From Tranzscheliella williamsii (taxonomy: Eukaryota > Basidiomycota > Ustilaginomycetes > Ustilaginales > Ustilaginaceae): a DNA stretch of 18,624 bases. A model generated the notes under the pieces. It was not told where the DNA came from and searched no databases. It saw only the letters and a list, made by a program, of their open reading frames with translations. The DNA lies in contig JALBYF010000125.1 in assembly GCA_023212725.1 (NCBI GenBank), positions 1 to 18,624 on the forward strand. Direction: 5' to 3'. Made by a program: the position numbers and the translations under genes. Of the stretch, positions 7,577-15,740 are shown in pieces (position 1 is the stretch's first letter; the number at the start of each line of letters is the position of its first letter).

Positions 7577-8758
7577 CTAGGCGGACTCGTTGTCGGCGAG
7601 CGCGAGATGGTGGCGGAAGAGCTTTTCTGCGCGCTGCCAGACGGCGCCTTGGCCCTCGGGGAGGTCGGGCATATTGGTGGTGTCCTTGCCGAGGACGGCG
7701 GGGAGCTCAAGGAGGCTGGGGAGGAGGTCGTTGCTGAAGCCTTCGGAACTCTCGCGCGGGAGGAGGGTGGGGAGGTGGTCGATGCTGATCACGCTGAGCA
7801 CGGGGTTGCCGGCGCCGGTCTCGACGTCCACGGTGGGCTTGTCGAAGGTGGTGTTGATGTCGTAGATCGGCAGCGGGTTGTTGGGGTTCGTCGTGTCGCA
7901 CGAGACGTCGACGACTACGCCCAGGCGGCGCGCGGAGCCGGCGGCCTGGATGCTGGCGTCGTCCAGGAATGGCGGGATCTTGGCGGTCAAATAGATGCAG
8001 TTGACAAGGATGTCGACGTCCAGCATCTCCTGGTACGGCCCGTGCTTGGCCGAGGTCTCCTGTATGTCCCAGCGCACGATATCCTCTGAAGCGACGCCCG
8101 CCTTTTCGAAAAAGTCGATGGCGCCACGTCCACATCTGCCCAGGGCGCCCACGACGAGCACCTTGACCTTGCCGTCGGGCCGCGAAGTTTTGATGTGCTT
8201 GATCTGCTCCTGAGCGTAAGCAATCAGCGCAGGCTCATTCGGGTATGCCTTCTGGGCACCCAGCCGTCGGTCCGCGCCCTGAACCTGCTCGGCAAGAGCG
8301 AGCAGCCCAAGGGCGGCGCCAGCAAACCCGGCGTGCCATCCAAAAGCAGCGACACGGCGGCCATTCTTGTCTTCCAGGAATTCAATGTCGTAGAGCTTTC
8401 CGCCGCCGCGCTTGAAGCGAGCCAAGACATCCTTCCACCCAGCCTGCTTCTTGTAGCAGTGGGCAAACTGGATGTGGGTGTGCGGCAGGTCCGGACCAGG
8501 CTCCTCGAGCTCCTTCAGGCCGATGATGGGAATCTCGGCGGGCAGCGAGTGGAAGCTGTTGTGGGGAGCAATCTTGCAGCCGACGTCGGAGTACTCCTTG
8601 TCGTCAAAGATGCGCTGCGGGTCCGACTCGACAGTGATGTCAAAGCCAGCATCGATGAGCTTTTTGGCAGTGGTGGGTGTGAGCGCAGCCCGGTGCTCGG
8701 CCGGCTTCATCTCACATCGCAGATAGAGAGGCTGTCGGGTGGCGGAAGAAGACGACAT
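7577..8758 (-). CDS. LYS1: Saccharopine dehydrogenase (NAD+, L-lysine-forming)
   Basis: Last enzyme of the fungal alpha-aminoadipate pathway: it oxidatively cleaves saccharopine to L-lysine and 2-oxoglutarate with NAD+. The 393 residues compare with about 373 in yeast. Visible features: N-terminal RCEMKPAEHRAALTP (14-28); the catalytic pair in IGLKEL (K82) and QFAHCYK (H100); a dinucleotide-binding stretch VLVVGALGRCGRGA (200-213); VVVDVSCDTTNP (281-292); and SIDHLPTLLPRE (326-337), containing the conserved aspartate D328. No intron. ATG at 8756-8758 gives a normal N-terminus. Yeast Lys1 ends in a peroxisomal SRL-type signal; this protein ends NESA, so no canonical PTS1 is present and cytosolic location is likelier. 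A perfect TGAGTCA lies about 150 bp upstream of the start, consistent with general amino-acid control. Confidence 0.95.
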   Translation of the reverse strand: MSSSSATRQPLYLRCEMKPAEHRAALTPTTAKKLIDAGFDITVESDPQRIFDDKEYSDVGCKIAPHNSFHSLPAEIPIIGLKELEEPGPDLPHTHIQFAHCYKKQAGWKDVLARFKRGGGKLYDIEFLEDKNGRRVAAFGWHAGFAGAALGLLALAEQVQGADRRLGAQKAYPNEPALIAYAQEQIKHIKTSRPDGKVKVLVVGALGRCGRGAIDFFEKAGVASEDIVRWDIQETSAKHGPYQEMLDVDILVNCIYLTAKIPPFLDDASIQAAGSARRLGVVVDVSCDTTNPNNPLPIYDINTTFDKPTVDVETGAGNPVLSVISIDHLPTLLPRESSEGFSNDLLPSLLELPAVLGKDTTNMPDLPEGQGAVWQRAEKLFRHHLALADNESA

Positions 8759-9534
8759 GATGGCCTTTGAATGAGTATAAGATGGTAAGAAGAGATGAGA
8801 AAGGCAGAACGTGTCTAAAAAAGGTTGCTCTTATAACGCAATCTTCCGGCTCTGAACGTCACCCAGCAGACACTTTCCAGGAAGGCAAGCTCAAGTCGAG
8901 TCAGATCTGAGTCAGATGGTGGTGGATGTGGTGGGTACGGGATGAGACCGTCCACGGGATGAGAGCGTCTCTCACATTTCTTTTCCGGCAATCCGCCGAA
9001 AGTCCGTCGCTGTGATCTCACACTCACTTTCTGTGTCAAGCCGGGTCCCATGTTAAGTTCTTTCGATGCTTGTCAGCATGTTAAGCTGACTGTGGATCTA
9101 GTGCACGGCTCGTGATCGGCCCTGCTTGGCTAGAAAAGGACGGGCAGCCCGCCTTTGCGTCGGATTCGGGTCATATTCGCATTCATATTCACACTGCATT
9201 CGCAGTGAGTGTATGGCCAACCCTTCTTGCATCCAACCATCCATCCAGCGTTCCCGTACCTGTAGCCTTGCTCCTGTCTACTGTAAGTAGTCTCTACCTC
9301 AGGAACAGCCCCGCCGTATGGCTGCATAGACCCCTCGTCGCCTGCACTCGTATCGCTACCTGTATTTCAGATCTGACCGTCGCTGTGACCCATCTGTAAC
9401 CCGTCGGTGACATGGTCTGCTTGGCTCTTGTAGTGTACCCCGATCAACGTGGTCGTAGCCCGCCTGCAGAGGCTTGTAGATATCCAGTCTTGGACACCCC
9501 CGGTAATCCATATCTTAGCCTATAGCCTTCCATC
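8759..9534. promoter_or_regulatory. Divergent promoter region, LYS1 / CPSF6-like gene
   Basis: 776 bp between two divergent start codons, without a credible gene. It contains the Gcn4-type site at 8908-8914 and a small hairpin CACTGC/GCAGTG at 9192-9197 and 9202-9207. The right part would be the leader of the CPSF6-like gene. Confidence 0.45.
8908..8914. promoter_or_regulatory. Gcn4/Cpc1-type site TGAGTCA
   Basis: An exact palindromic TGASTCA, the consensus of the Gcn4/CPC1 bZIP regulators, 150 bp upstream of the LYS1 ATG. A half-similar CGAGTCAG lies next to it at 8898-8905. Lysine genes are Gcn4 targets in yeast. A 7-mer can occur by chance, but position and gene fit. It could also serve the divergent gene. 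Confidence 0.45.
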
Positions 9535-10939
9535 ATGGACGATGACAAATTCGATCTGTACAGTGTGAGTTCCGAGCATGGCCAAGCGAGCGGGTGTACT
9601 TGCAAACCACCTCTTCTGCACTCTTACTTGCAGCGGAAGCAGCAGTAGCAGCGGCAATAGCTGTGCAGAGCAGCACCCGCCCGGCCACAGCACAGGCCGA
9701 CCCGTATCATGTTGGTTGCTGACCCCTTGGAATGTCACGATTTCGGATGTTTAGGACGATCTGTATTCGGACGTCCTGGCCAAAACCGAAGATGATCAGC
9801 CAATGAAGGCGGACTCGCCTGCTGTGGAGAAAAAGCAGCAGCAACAGCAGCAGACCCACCAAGACCAAAATGGAGCCGCTTCGGCTGCGGCGGCGGCAGG
9901 CAAGCGTCAACGAGCCGATTCTATGGACGAAAGGCCATCCGCATCCTCGTCCTCGCATCAGCATCCTTCATCCTCTTCGTCCTATCCGCGCCGCCAGGAT
10001 GAGCACAACGAGCCGACCTCATCCTCTGCTTCGTCGTACCAACCCTCACAACCGCCTCCGCGCAGCACCCTGTCGACCCTGGCCGCGCGGCCCAAGGTCA
10101 CTGACCCGAACGTCCAAAACGCAGTCTACATCGGCGACCTCAACTGGTGGACTACCGACGAAGAGATCCGGCAGATCGCCTCGTCCGTTGGTGTTAGCGT
10201 CACCCTGCACGATATCACCTTCTCTGAGCACAAGGTGAACGGCAAGAGCAAGGGCGTTGCCTACGTCGAGACCGACAGTGAGGCGGACGCGAAGCGGATC
10301 AAGGCGTGGTTCGAGGAGAACGATTTCCAGTTCAAGCGTGCCAATGTCACGCTCACCACGAGTGCCAACGGCAATCCGTTCCGTACGTTGCCCAAAGATC
10401 CGGTTCCCAAGTCGGAGCGCGGGCCGCGCGGAGGCATGTCGGGTGGTGGCGGTGGTCGGGGTGGTGGCATGGGGGGAGGGCGGGACGGGGGGGGGATGGG
10501 TATGGGGCGCGGGGGTGCGGCGGTGGCGCCGCCGCCGATGGGTGCGCCCATTCGGCTGGGGGGAGGGAGCAACCCGCCGCCGATGGGCTTGATGAATCCG
10601 ATGATGATGGGCATGATGGGTGGCGCCAGTCCGGGTGGGGGCGGCGGCGGCGGTGGGGGGCGCCCGTACGGCCGCGGCGCGCGCGGCGGATACGGCGGCC
10701 CGCGCGCCGACAACCGCGACAGTCGCGACAACCGCAGCGACCGCGCCGGCCGCGGCGGACAACCCACCGGCCACTTCAACCCGAACTTCTTCGGCGGCCC
10801 CAACGCACCAGGCATGATGGGCATGCCCATCTCCATGCCCATGTCCATGCCCGGCCTCATGCCCGGCCCCGGCAACCAAAGCCCCCCCAGCTCCGCCGAC
10901 GACCGCGAACGCAAGCGCCACCGCATGGACGAAAACTAG
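9535..10939 (+). CDS. CPSF6/CFIm68-like RRM protein of the 3'-end processing machinery
   Basis: Predicted exons 9535-9564 (ten codons, [10 protein letters not shown]) and 9755-10939, joined by a 190-nt intron (donor GTGAGT, branch GCTGAC, acceptor TTTAG) in phase 0; 404 residues. The second exon opens with DDLYSDV, so an acidic-aromatic DLYS motif is repeated across the junction, as at the N-terminus of CFIm68 proteins. One RRM covers about 132-216: RNP2 VYIGDL (134-139), the subfamily signature WWTTDE (141-146) and RNP1 KSKGVAYV (174-181). Before it is a Q- and S-rich stretch; after it a long Gly/Arg-rich, then Met/Pro/Gly-rich low-complexity region, ending in a charged [10 protein letters not shown]. 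In animals such proteins form cleavage factor I with CFIm25 and guide poly(A) site choice; the nuclear role here is inferred from the RRM. Coding-strand composition flips from G-rich to C-rich near 10665. Confidence 0.8.
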
Positions 10940-11198
10940 CTCCCCCGCCCAACCTCCCGCTCTTCTCGATATGTAGTATGCTCCGCTCACTCCTGCCGCC
11001 CCGCACGGCGCGACATCGTAATACGCACACTCCCCGTCTGTCGGCTCGTCCACGTTCACTGCCCAGACGGTAAGCTGAGACATGCAGAATAGGTCGCATC
11101 AGGTGAGAGCGACAGTGTGAAAGTACATGGATGGGTGGGTGTTTTGGTGCCGAAGCGGGCGGTGGGGGGTGCGCTGGGGCGGTGAGGGGGCAGACGGG
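10940..11198. other. Convergent intergenic region
   Basis: 259 bp between the stops of the CPSF6-like gene and the aspartyl-tRNA synthetase gene; the 3' untranslated regions. No other feature seen. Confidence 0.4.
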
Positions 11199-12878
11199 CT
11201 AGGGGTCGAGACGCTTGGGGTCGCGCGGGAACATGGAGGCGCGGCGGATGTTGCCGAGGCCGAGGTAGAACATGACGACGCGCTCGAGGCCGATGCCGCC
11301 GCCGGCGTGCGGGGGGCAGCCGAGGCGGAAGGCGTCGAGGTAGTGCTTCATGCTCTCGGGCGGGATGGCGGCCGCGGCCATGCGCTGCTCGAGGAACGTG
11401 GCGTCGTGGACACGCTGCGCGCCCGAGAGGATCTCCTGGCCGCGCATGAAAAAGTCGTACGAGTTCGAGTAGCGCCCATCCGCCGGGTCGGGCATGGTGT
11501 AGAACGGACGGATCTCGAGCGGGAACTTGTCCAGCATGAAAAAGTCGGTCTGGTACTTGTCGCGCACCAGCCCGCCCAACGTCCGCTCCATCTCGGTCGA
11601 CAGATCGTCCAGCTCGCCCACCTCCTTGCCGTGCTCACGCAGCAGCGCGATCGCGTCCTTGTACTGCAACCGCACCGTCTTCTCCGGCAGCAGGAACTCT
11701 TCGCATGGGAACTGTCGCTTCACCGCATCAATCTCCTTCCGGTATCGCTTGGGTAGCTCGCGGAAGATATGGGTGAAGAGGCCGTCAAGCACATCGACCA
11801 CCTCGTGGTAGTGTTCGTCAAACGCCATCTCGAGATCGAGACCGGTAAACTCGGTCATGTGTCGATGCGTGTTGGAATCTTCAGCGCGGAAAACAGGGCC
11901 GATCTCGTAGACTCGGCCAAAGTCGGCAGCGATAGCCATCTGCTTGGCGAGCTGAGGGCTCTGCGCAAGGAAGGCCTGGCCCTTGAAGTAGGAGACCTTG
12001 AAGACAGACGAGCCGCTCTCAGTAGCAGCACCTTGGAGCTTGGGAGAGTGGATCTCGACAAAGTCAAGCTGGTCAAGATACTCGCGGAAGAGTTTGCAAA
12101 CACCGTGCGTCAGTCGGAAAATGGCCTGATTGGTCGTGGTTCGTAGATCAAGGACACGATTGTCGAGTCGCGTGTCGAGTGCAATGGGAGGTAGAGGTCG
12201 GTCGGTTTGCTGGCTGGCCTGGATCTCCTGCTCGGATCGGGTGGCATCATCGACACCAAAGGGCAGTTGCTCAAAGGTCATCTCGCTGGTGGAGTGAATC
12301 TTGGAAATCTTGACCTCAGCCTCTTTGATAGTGACAGTAGCGGACTCGACAGGCTTGGGGGTCTTGACGATGGTTCCCTCGACCAGGACGATGGTCTCGG
12401 CGGCGAGGCCAGCGGCCCACTTGGTCATCTGGCGCGACACCTTTTCAGGCGCCTGCGCCAAAGTGGCCTGGACACAGTCGACGCCCTGGCGGAAAGTGAG
12501 GAAGACGAGCTTGGCAGAGGGGGCTCGACTGGTTTGGACACGCGCCGAAAGGACGATCTGCTCGCCGTCTCGTTCTGGCCCGATCTCGCTGATTTTGGTA
12601 TACTTTCGCCCGCTTCGCTCCTGCGACATGTTCAGCGGCAGCTTTCCATAGTTCTGCGAGGCAAAGTCGACGTCAGCTTCCTCTCGAGCAGCCTTCTCCG
12701 CGGCGAGTTTTGCTGCCTTTTCGGCCTTCTGGCGCTCCTTCTCTGCCTTGGCAGCTCGCTTCTTTTTTTGGTTGTCGGACAACGGAGTACCATCGGCGTT
12801 CAGCTCCTCCATGTCGCCGGCGGGGCCCGGCTTGGCAGCCGGTGGCTGCTCCTGGGAGGCAGTAGTTTGGGCAGCCAT
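11199..12878 (-). CDS. DPS1: Aspartyl-tRNA synthetase, cytosolic
   Basis: Charges tRNA-Asp with aspartate for cytosolic translation. 559 residues, almost the yeast length (557), in one exon. Order: a Lys/Ala/Glu-rich helical N-terminal extension (about 36-68), of the kind that binds tRNA in eukaryotic enzymes; an OB-fold anticodon-binding domain (about 93-195); then the class II catalytic core. HSPKLQGAATESGSSVF (277-293) and QAFLAQSPQLAKQ (301-313) are the aspartate-binding region. Motif 2 is FRAEDSNTHRH (330-340), and motif 3 is GGGIGLERVVM (527-537) with the ATP-contacting arginine R533. The end MFPRDPKRLDP is typical of the eukaryotic/archaeal type rather than the bacterial/mitochondrial type. 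The start ATG (12876-12878) precedes the expected extension. Divergent from ORC6. Confidence 0.96.
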   Translation of the reverse strand: MAAQTTASQEQPPAAKPGPAGDMEELNADGTPLSDNQKKKRAAKAEKERQKAEKAAKLAAEKAAREEADVDFASQNYGKLPLNMSQERSGRKYTKISEIGPERDGEQIVLSARVQTSRAPSAKLVFLTFRQGVDCVQATLAQAPEKVSRQMTKWAAGLAAETIVLVEGTIVKTPKPVESATVTIKEAEVKISKIHSTSEMTFEQLPFGVDDATRSEQEIQASQQTDRPLPPIALDTRLDNRVLDLRTTTNQAIFRLTHGVCKLFREYLDQLDFVEIHSPKLQGAATESGSSVFKVSYFKGQAFLAQSPQLAKQMAIAADFGRVYEIGPVFRAEDSNTHRHMTEFTGLDLEMAFDEHYHEVVDVLDGLFTHIFRELPKRYRKEIDAVKRQFPCEEFLLPEKTVRLQYKDAIALLREHGKEVGELDDLSTEMERTLGGLVRDKYQTDFFMLDKFPLEIRPFYTMPDPADGRYSNSYDFFMRGQEILSGAQRVHDATFLEQRMAAAAIPPESMKHYLDAFRLGCPPHAGGGIGLERVVMFYLGLGNIRRASMFPRDPKRLDP

Positions 12879-13187
12879 CCTGGTTCAAGGTCGGCAAAAG
12901 ATCTTAGATATAGGCGATGGCGACTAGGAAGGAAGCACGTCGACTCGGACAGCATCAAAATCCTGACTCGGCAGCCGCCGTCTTTTGTGGGCGAATTCAA
13001 ATGCTTTCGTGACTATGACACCGTAGAAATGATGCTTGTGCCAGTCGCGTGACTTTGTAATGGTAACGGAAGTCCGGATTTCGGCCTTGGTGTTGCTTGG
13101 ACCTCAGCTTGGTTCATGTTTGCATGCCACGATGGTCCCAAGCTAAGCAACCTTGATCGCGGCCTCTGTTGAGACTCGACGCCAGCG
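12879..13187. promoter_or_regulatory. Divergent promoter, DPS1 / ORC6
   Basis: 309 bp between two divergent ATG codons, so both promoters and leaders lie here. A near-match to the Gcn4 site (TGACTCG, 12964-12970) differs at one position and is not claimed. Nothing else stands out. Confidence 0.4.
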
Positions 13188-14258
13188 ATGTCGGCTTCTC
13201 GTAGGGCTCAGATTCAGGCGCTGTGCGGAGTGCGCTCGGGCCCGCTCGTTGACCGGGTCGAATCGTACCTCGCTGCCGTCGACGTGTGGTCGCGCAGAGG
13301 CAATGCCAAGTCGGTGAGAAATGCTGGCACCGGTGTCGTCGCGGTCTGTTGCCTGTTAGCGGCAGAGAGGTAAGTCTGTGATCGCCGCAGCTGCGCAGCC
13401 CTCGGCATGTTGGCAGCTCTATCTGACCATATCCTTGGTCAATGCATCCACAGTCTCGACGTAGATTCTCCGAACCGCACCACTGCCCTTCGGTCAAGCG
13501 GTCTGACGCCGGAAAAGTTCTCAGCAGCGGAGAAGGACCTCCGGATGGCCGTCCAATCTGTATCGCAATCATCATCGCACGCGCAATCAGGACCTTCAGA
13601 CGCTGCTACGGCTGCTTTTGCTGCCAGCCTTCGAGGACCGGTAGCGCCAGTAACACCGAATCGGGCAAGCAAACCTCCTCCGCTGGTCACTCCAGCTTTG
13701 GCGGACAGGAATAAGCCGTCCTCCGGCTTGAGCAGTATACCGGCATCGAAGAGTAATGGCACGGCACCGAAGAGTGATGGTATGTTACTGGCCAAAGCCC
13801 AAGCCGTCCAGGCTGGAAGCTTATTCGACCAGACAATGAAGTCGACAGCAGCTAGCTCGTCGTCTACAGCTAAGGGTAAAGCCGGGCTAGCGGCTGAAGC
13901 ACGAGCCGCAACACGAGCGGCCGTTGACTTCTCGGGATATCCACAGTCTACTGCTGCGGTAACGATGGCGGATGCTACCGGGGCGACAAACGATACTGCC
14001 ACCGACGGCGTTACGGTACCGCATCGGGGCAGGAAGCGAAAAAGGATGAGTCGTCTAGTATTCGGGCTGGCTTTGCAATCTAGTCTGGGACGGCTGAATG
14101 AGGAAGAAGAGGCGGAGGATGTTCGAATGAGGCGGAACAAGCTCAGTCAGGTTCAAGCGACGATCGACCGATTGCGAACCGGCAACCCTACATGGTCCTA
14201 CCAGCCTTCTCCGCGCGACTTTTTCGTAGCCATTTCGGCTGATGATACCCCGCTTTAG
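13188..14258 (+). CDS. ORC6: Origin recognition complex subunit 6
   Basis: Predicted exons 13188-13369 and 13454-14258 with an 84-nt intron (donor GTAAGT, branch CTGAC near 13423, acceptor CACAG); 328 residues. The spliced N-terminal ~95 residues match the TFIIB-like fold of Orc6: a helix pair around LVDRVESYLAAVDV (20-33), the core VAVCCLLAAERSLDVD (50-65) across the junction, and ALRSSGLTPEKFSAAEKDL (72-90), equivalent to the CLDLAAS...LSGL...Y pattern of animal Orc6. Orc6 is the smallest subunit of the complex that marks replication origins and helps load the MCM helicase. The middle is Ser/Ala/Thr-rich and probably disordered; a basic cluster GRKRKR (253-258) could be a nuclear signal; the C-terminal part (about 273-305) is charged and helical, where Orc6 proteins contact the rest of the complex. 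An unspliced alternative would end after 61 codons. Confidence 0.75.
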
Positions 14259-15267
14259 AGCATATATGACACCATAGACGGCAGATGTGCAGAGACAGGC
14301 AATGTGACGGGCAGGCGACTCTCTTTATCGGTCTGATTGGTCGTTGTAGGGTCAGAGCCGATCGCAGGATAGGCGGTGAGAATGCAGATCGATCGGGTAG
14401 TTTAAGCGATCGGGAACCAAAGGAGCCCAGATCTACTCCATGGGAAAAAGAGGTTGCGACGCCAAGCTGCTACCTCGCAACTGCCACGAGTCCAGCTGCT
14501 TAGACTTTGTCGCTGCTGGCCGAAGTGCATCCACGAGCGTCACGCGTTGGGCAGCCAAGGTCTTAGCGCCAACCTCTTCGCAGACACATTGAAATGCTGC
14601 TACAGTCGGCACAGCAGCCGTATAGCGTCCCGACTTCCAACAAGGCAAGGTCGTAATCAGTATCAGAAATGATATTCATTCTATTGATTGCAAAGCTTGG
14701 GCTTCGGCATGCCGTAATTATATGATCGGCCGAAGCATCAAGCGGCACCAAGGAAAATTCAATATCATCTTCAATGTGAATGTAATTGTGTGAATCCGAG
14801 GATACAGCTCAGCCTCATCTTATACCAAACCGACGTCAATACGGCCAACAGCAAACTTACAACGAGAGTTTCCACATGCTGGCACTACTCGTACGTAATG
14901 GTAGCCGTACGGATGGGAGGAGGGAGCCAAGATGGTCGTGGCAGAAGAGTGTGGGTGAGATGGAGCGCAAGCCAAGCCGGAGACCCTAAGCCTATAAGCA
15001 AGGCTTGGCATTCCGCAGCATAAGCCTCTTTGCCAAGCCAAGCAAGCGCTGCCTGTCACTTGAAGGTCTTGGCATGTTTGCACGGTAGCTTTAGTGTCCG
15101 TACCAACACTTGAAATCACTTCAAAGTTCGCATTTGCTTGCCTTTCCATTTCGATTATTCACGATGGATTGAATTTAGAAGAGCCAAGCCGAGTAATCCG
15201 TTCATGGCCACGGAACTGCGCAATGCACGCAGAAGGCTGCTTAAGTGCCTTTGAGTTGAGTCGCAGG

Positions 15268-15280
15268 GCCAAGTCTTGGC
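15268..15280. promoter_or_regulatory. Palindromic PacC site pair GCCAAG-T-CTTGGC
   Basis: Two PacC cores in inverted orientation separated by a single base. The same arrangement recurs at 15464-15476. Confidence 0.6.
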
Positions 15281-15463
15281 ATTATCATCCTTCTCTCCCA
15301 AGCATTCCAACCCTGCCTTGCCTGGCCTTGCTTGCCTTGCCTGCCAACGCTTTGCCAAGACTCAGACTGGCTGCGCTCAAGTCCAAACCTTCTGGTTGCT
15401 CTACGACCGCCTCCTCCTGCGCCAGATCCGGCCCTTGTTCCTCATCCTCCCTGTTTCCATTTT

Positions 15464-15476
15464 GCCAAGCCTTGGC
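15464..15476. promoter_or_regulatory. Palindromic PacC site pair GCCAAG-C-CTTGGC
   Basis: Second 13-bp inverted pair with a one-base spacer, 196 bp downstream of the first. Identical except for the middle base. Confidence 0.6.
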
Positions 15477-15740
15477 ATCCATCCCCCAGCTGCATCTCTT
15501 GGCATTTCGCTGCCTCATATACTCGATCATAACCTACCCCATCTTGGCCCTCCCATCGCCACCCTCACACCGTCAGATCCATCAGCCTACCTCATCCGTC
15601 TCCTACCCATCAACCCCGCACATTCTCATAAGGAAGAGCAGAACCATCCGACTCAACCCCAGCTCACCCCTTTGCCCTTCTGAAGACGGCTCTTGTCACT
15701 TAGCTCCAACACGCTGGCGGTCCAAGGCGTCTTCGTCGTC

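Larger units (their letters stand above)
14926..15548. promoter_or_regulatory. Cluster of 14 PacC-type GCCAAG sites
   Basis: Exact GCCAAG on the + strand begins at 14926, 14971, 15032, 15037, 15183, 15268, 15354 and 15464; its complement CTTGGC begins at 15004, 15068, 15275, 15471, 15498 and 15543. Two more lie further upstream (14461, 14554), and a GCCAGG variant reads on the minus strand at 15321. About 0.3 copies would be expected by chance in this length for equal base use. GCCARG is the known core recognised by PacC/Rim101 zinc fingers, and the next gene downstream encodes exactly that factor. Confidence 0.75.
14259..15740 (+). promoter_or_regulatory. Long upstream region / 5' leader of pacC
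   Basis: 1482 bp without a convincing protein gene. The left part (14259-14900) includes the ORC6 3' region and a hairpin (GCTTCGGC at 14701-14708, GCCGAAGC at 14729-14736). The right part (14926-15548) is packed with PacC-type GCCAAG hexamers. From about 15280 it becomes pyrimidine-rich, as expected near the start and in the leader of a strongly expressed fungal gene. It carries several upstream ATGs, including short frames at 15164 and 15204 and the long frame at 15223. The transcription start cannot be placed from sequence. Confidence 0.6.

Noticed and set aside
7577..7700. Cryptic peroxisomal extension of LYS1 by readthrough, as known for some Ustilago enzymes
   Set aside because: The extension after the TAG ends in AIV, not a PTS1.
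7607..8770. Plus-strand open frames opposite LYS1
   Set aside because: LYS1 on the minus strand is certain; these are antisense shadows.
10046..11083. 345-codon minus-strand frame opposite the CPSF6-like gene
   Set aside because: A shadow of GC-rich codon bias on the other strand; repetitive Ala/Arg/His content without a domain.
12964..12970. Gcn4-like site upstream of DPS1 (TGACTCG)
   Set aside because: One mismatch to a 7-mer consensus; too weak to claim.
13370..13390. 21-nt intron in ORC6 using the nearer CAG
   Set aside because: It keeps the frame but is far too short for a spliceosomal intron; the 84-nt alternative has a branch site and gives the conserved Orc6 sequence.
14433..14751. 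Minus-strand gene between ORC6 and pacC
   Set aside because: Two short overlapping frames start at TTG, and no intron joins them convincingly.
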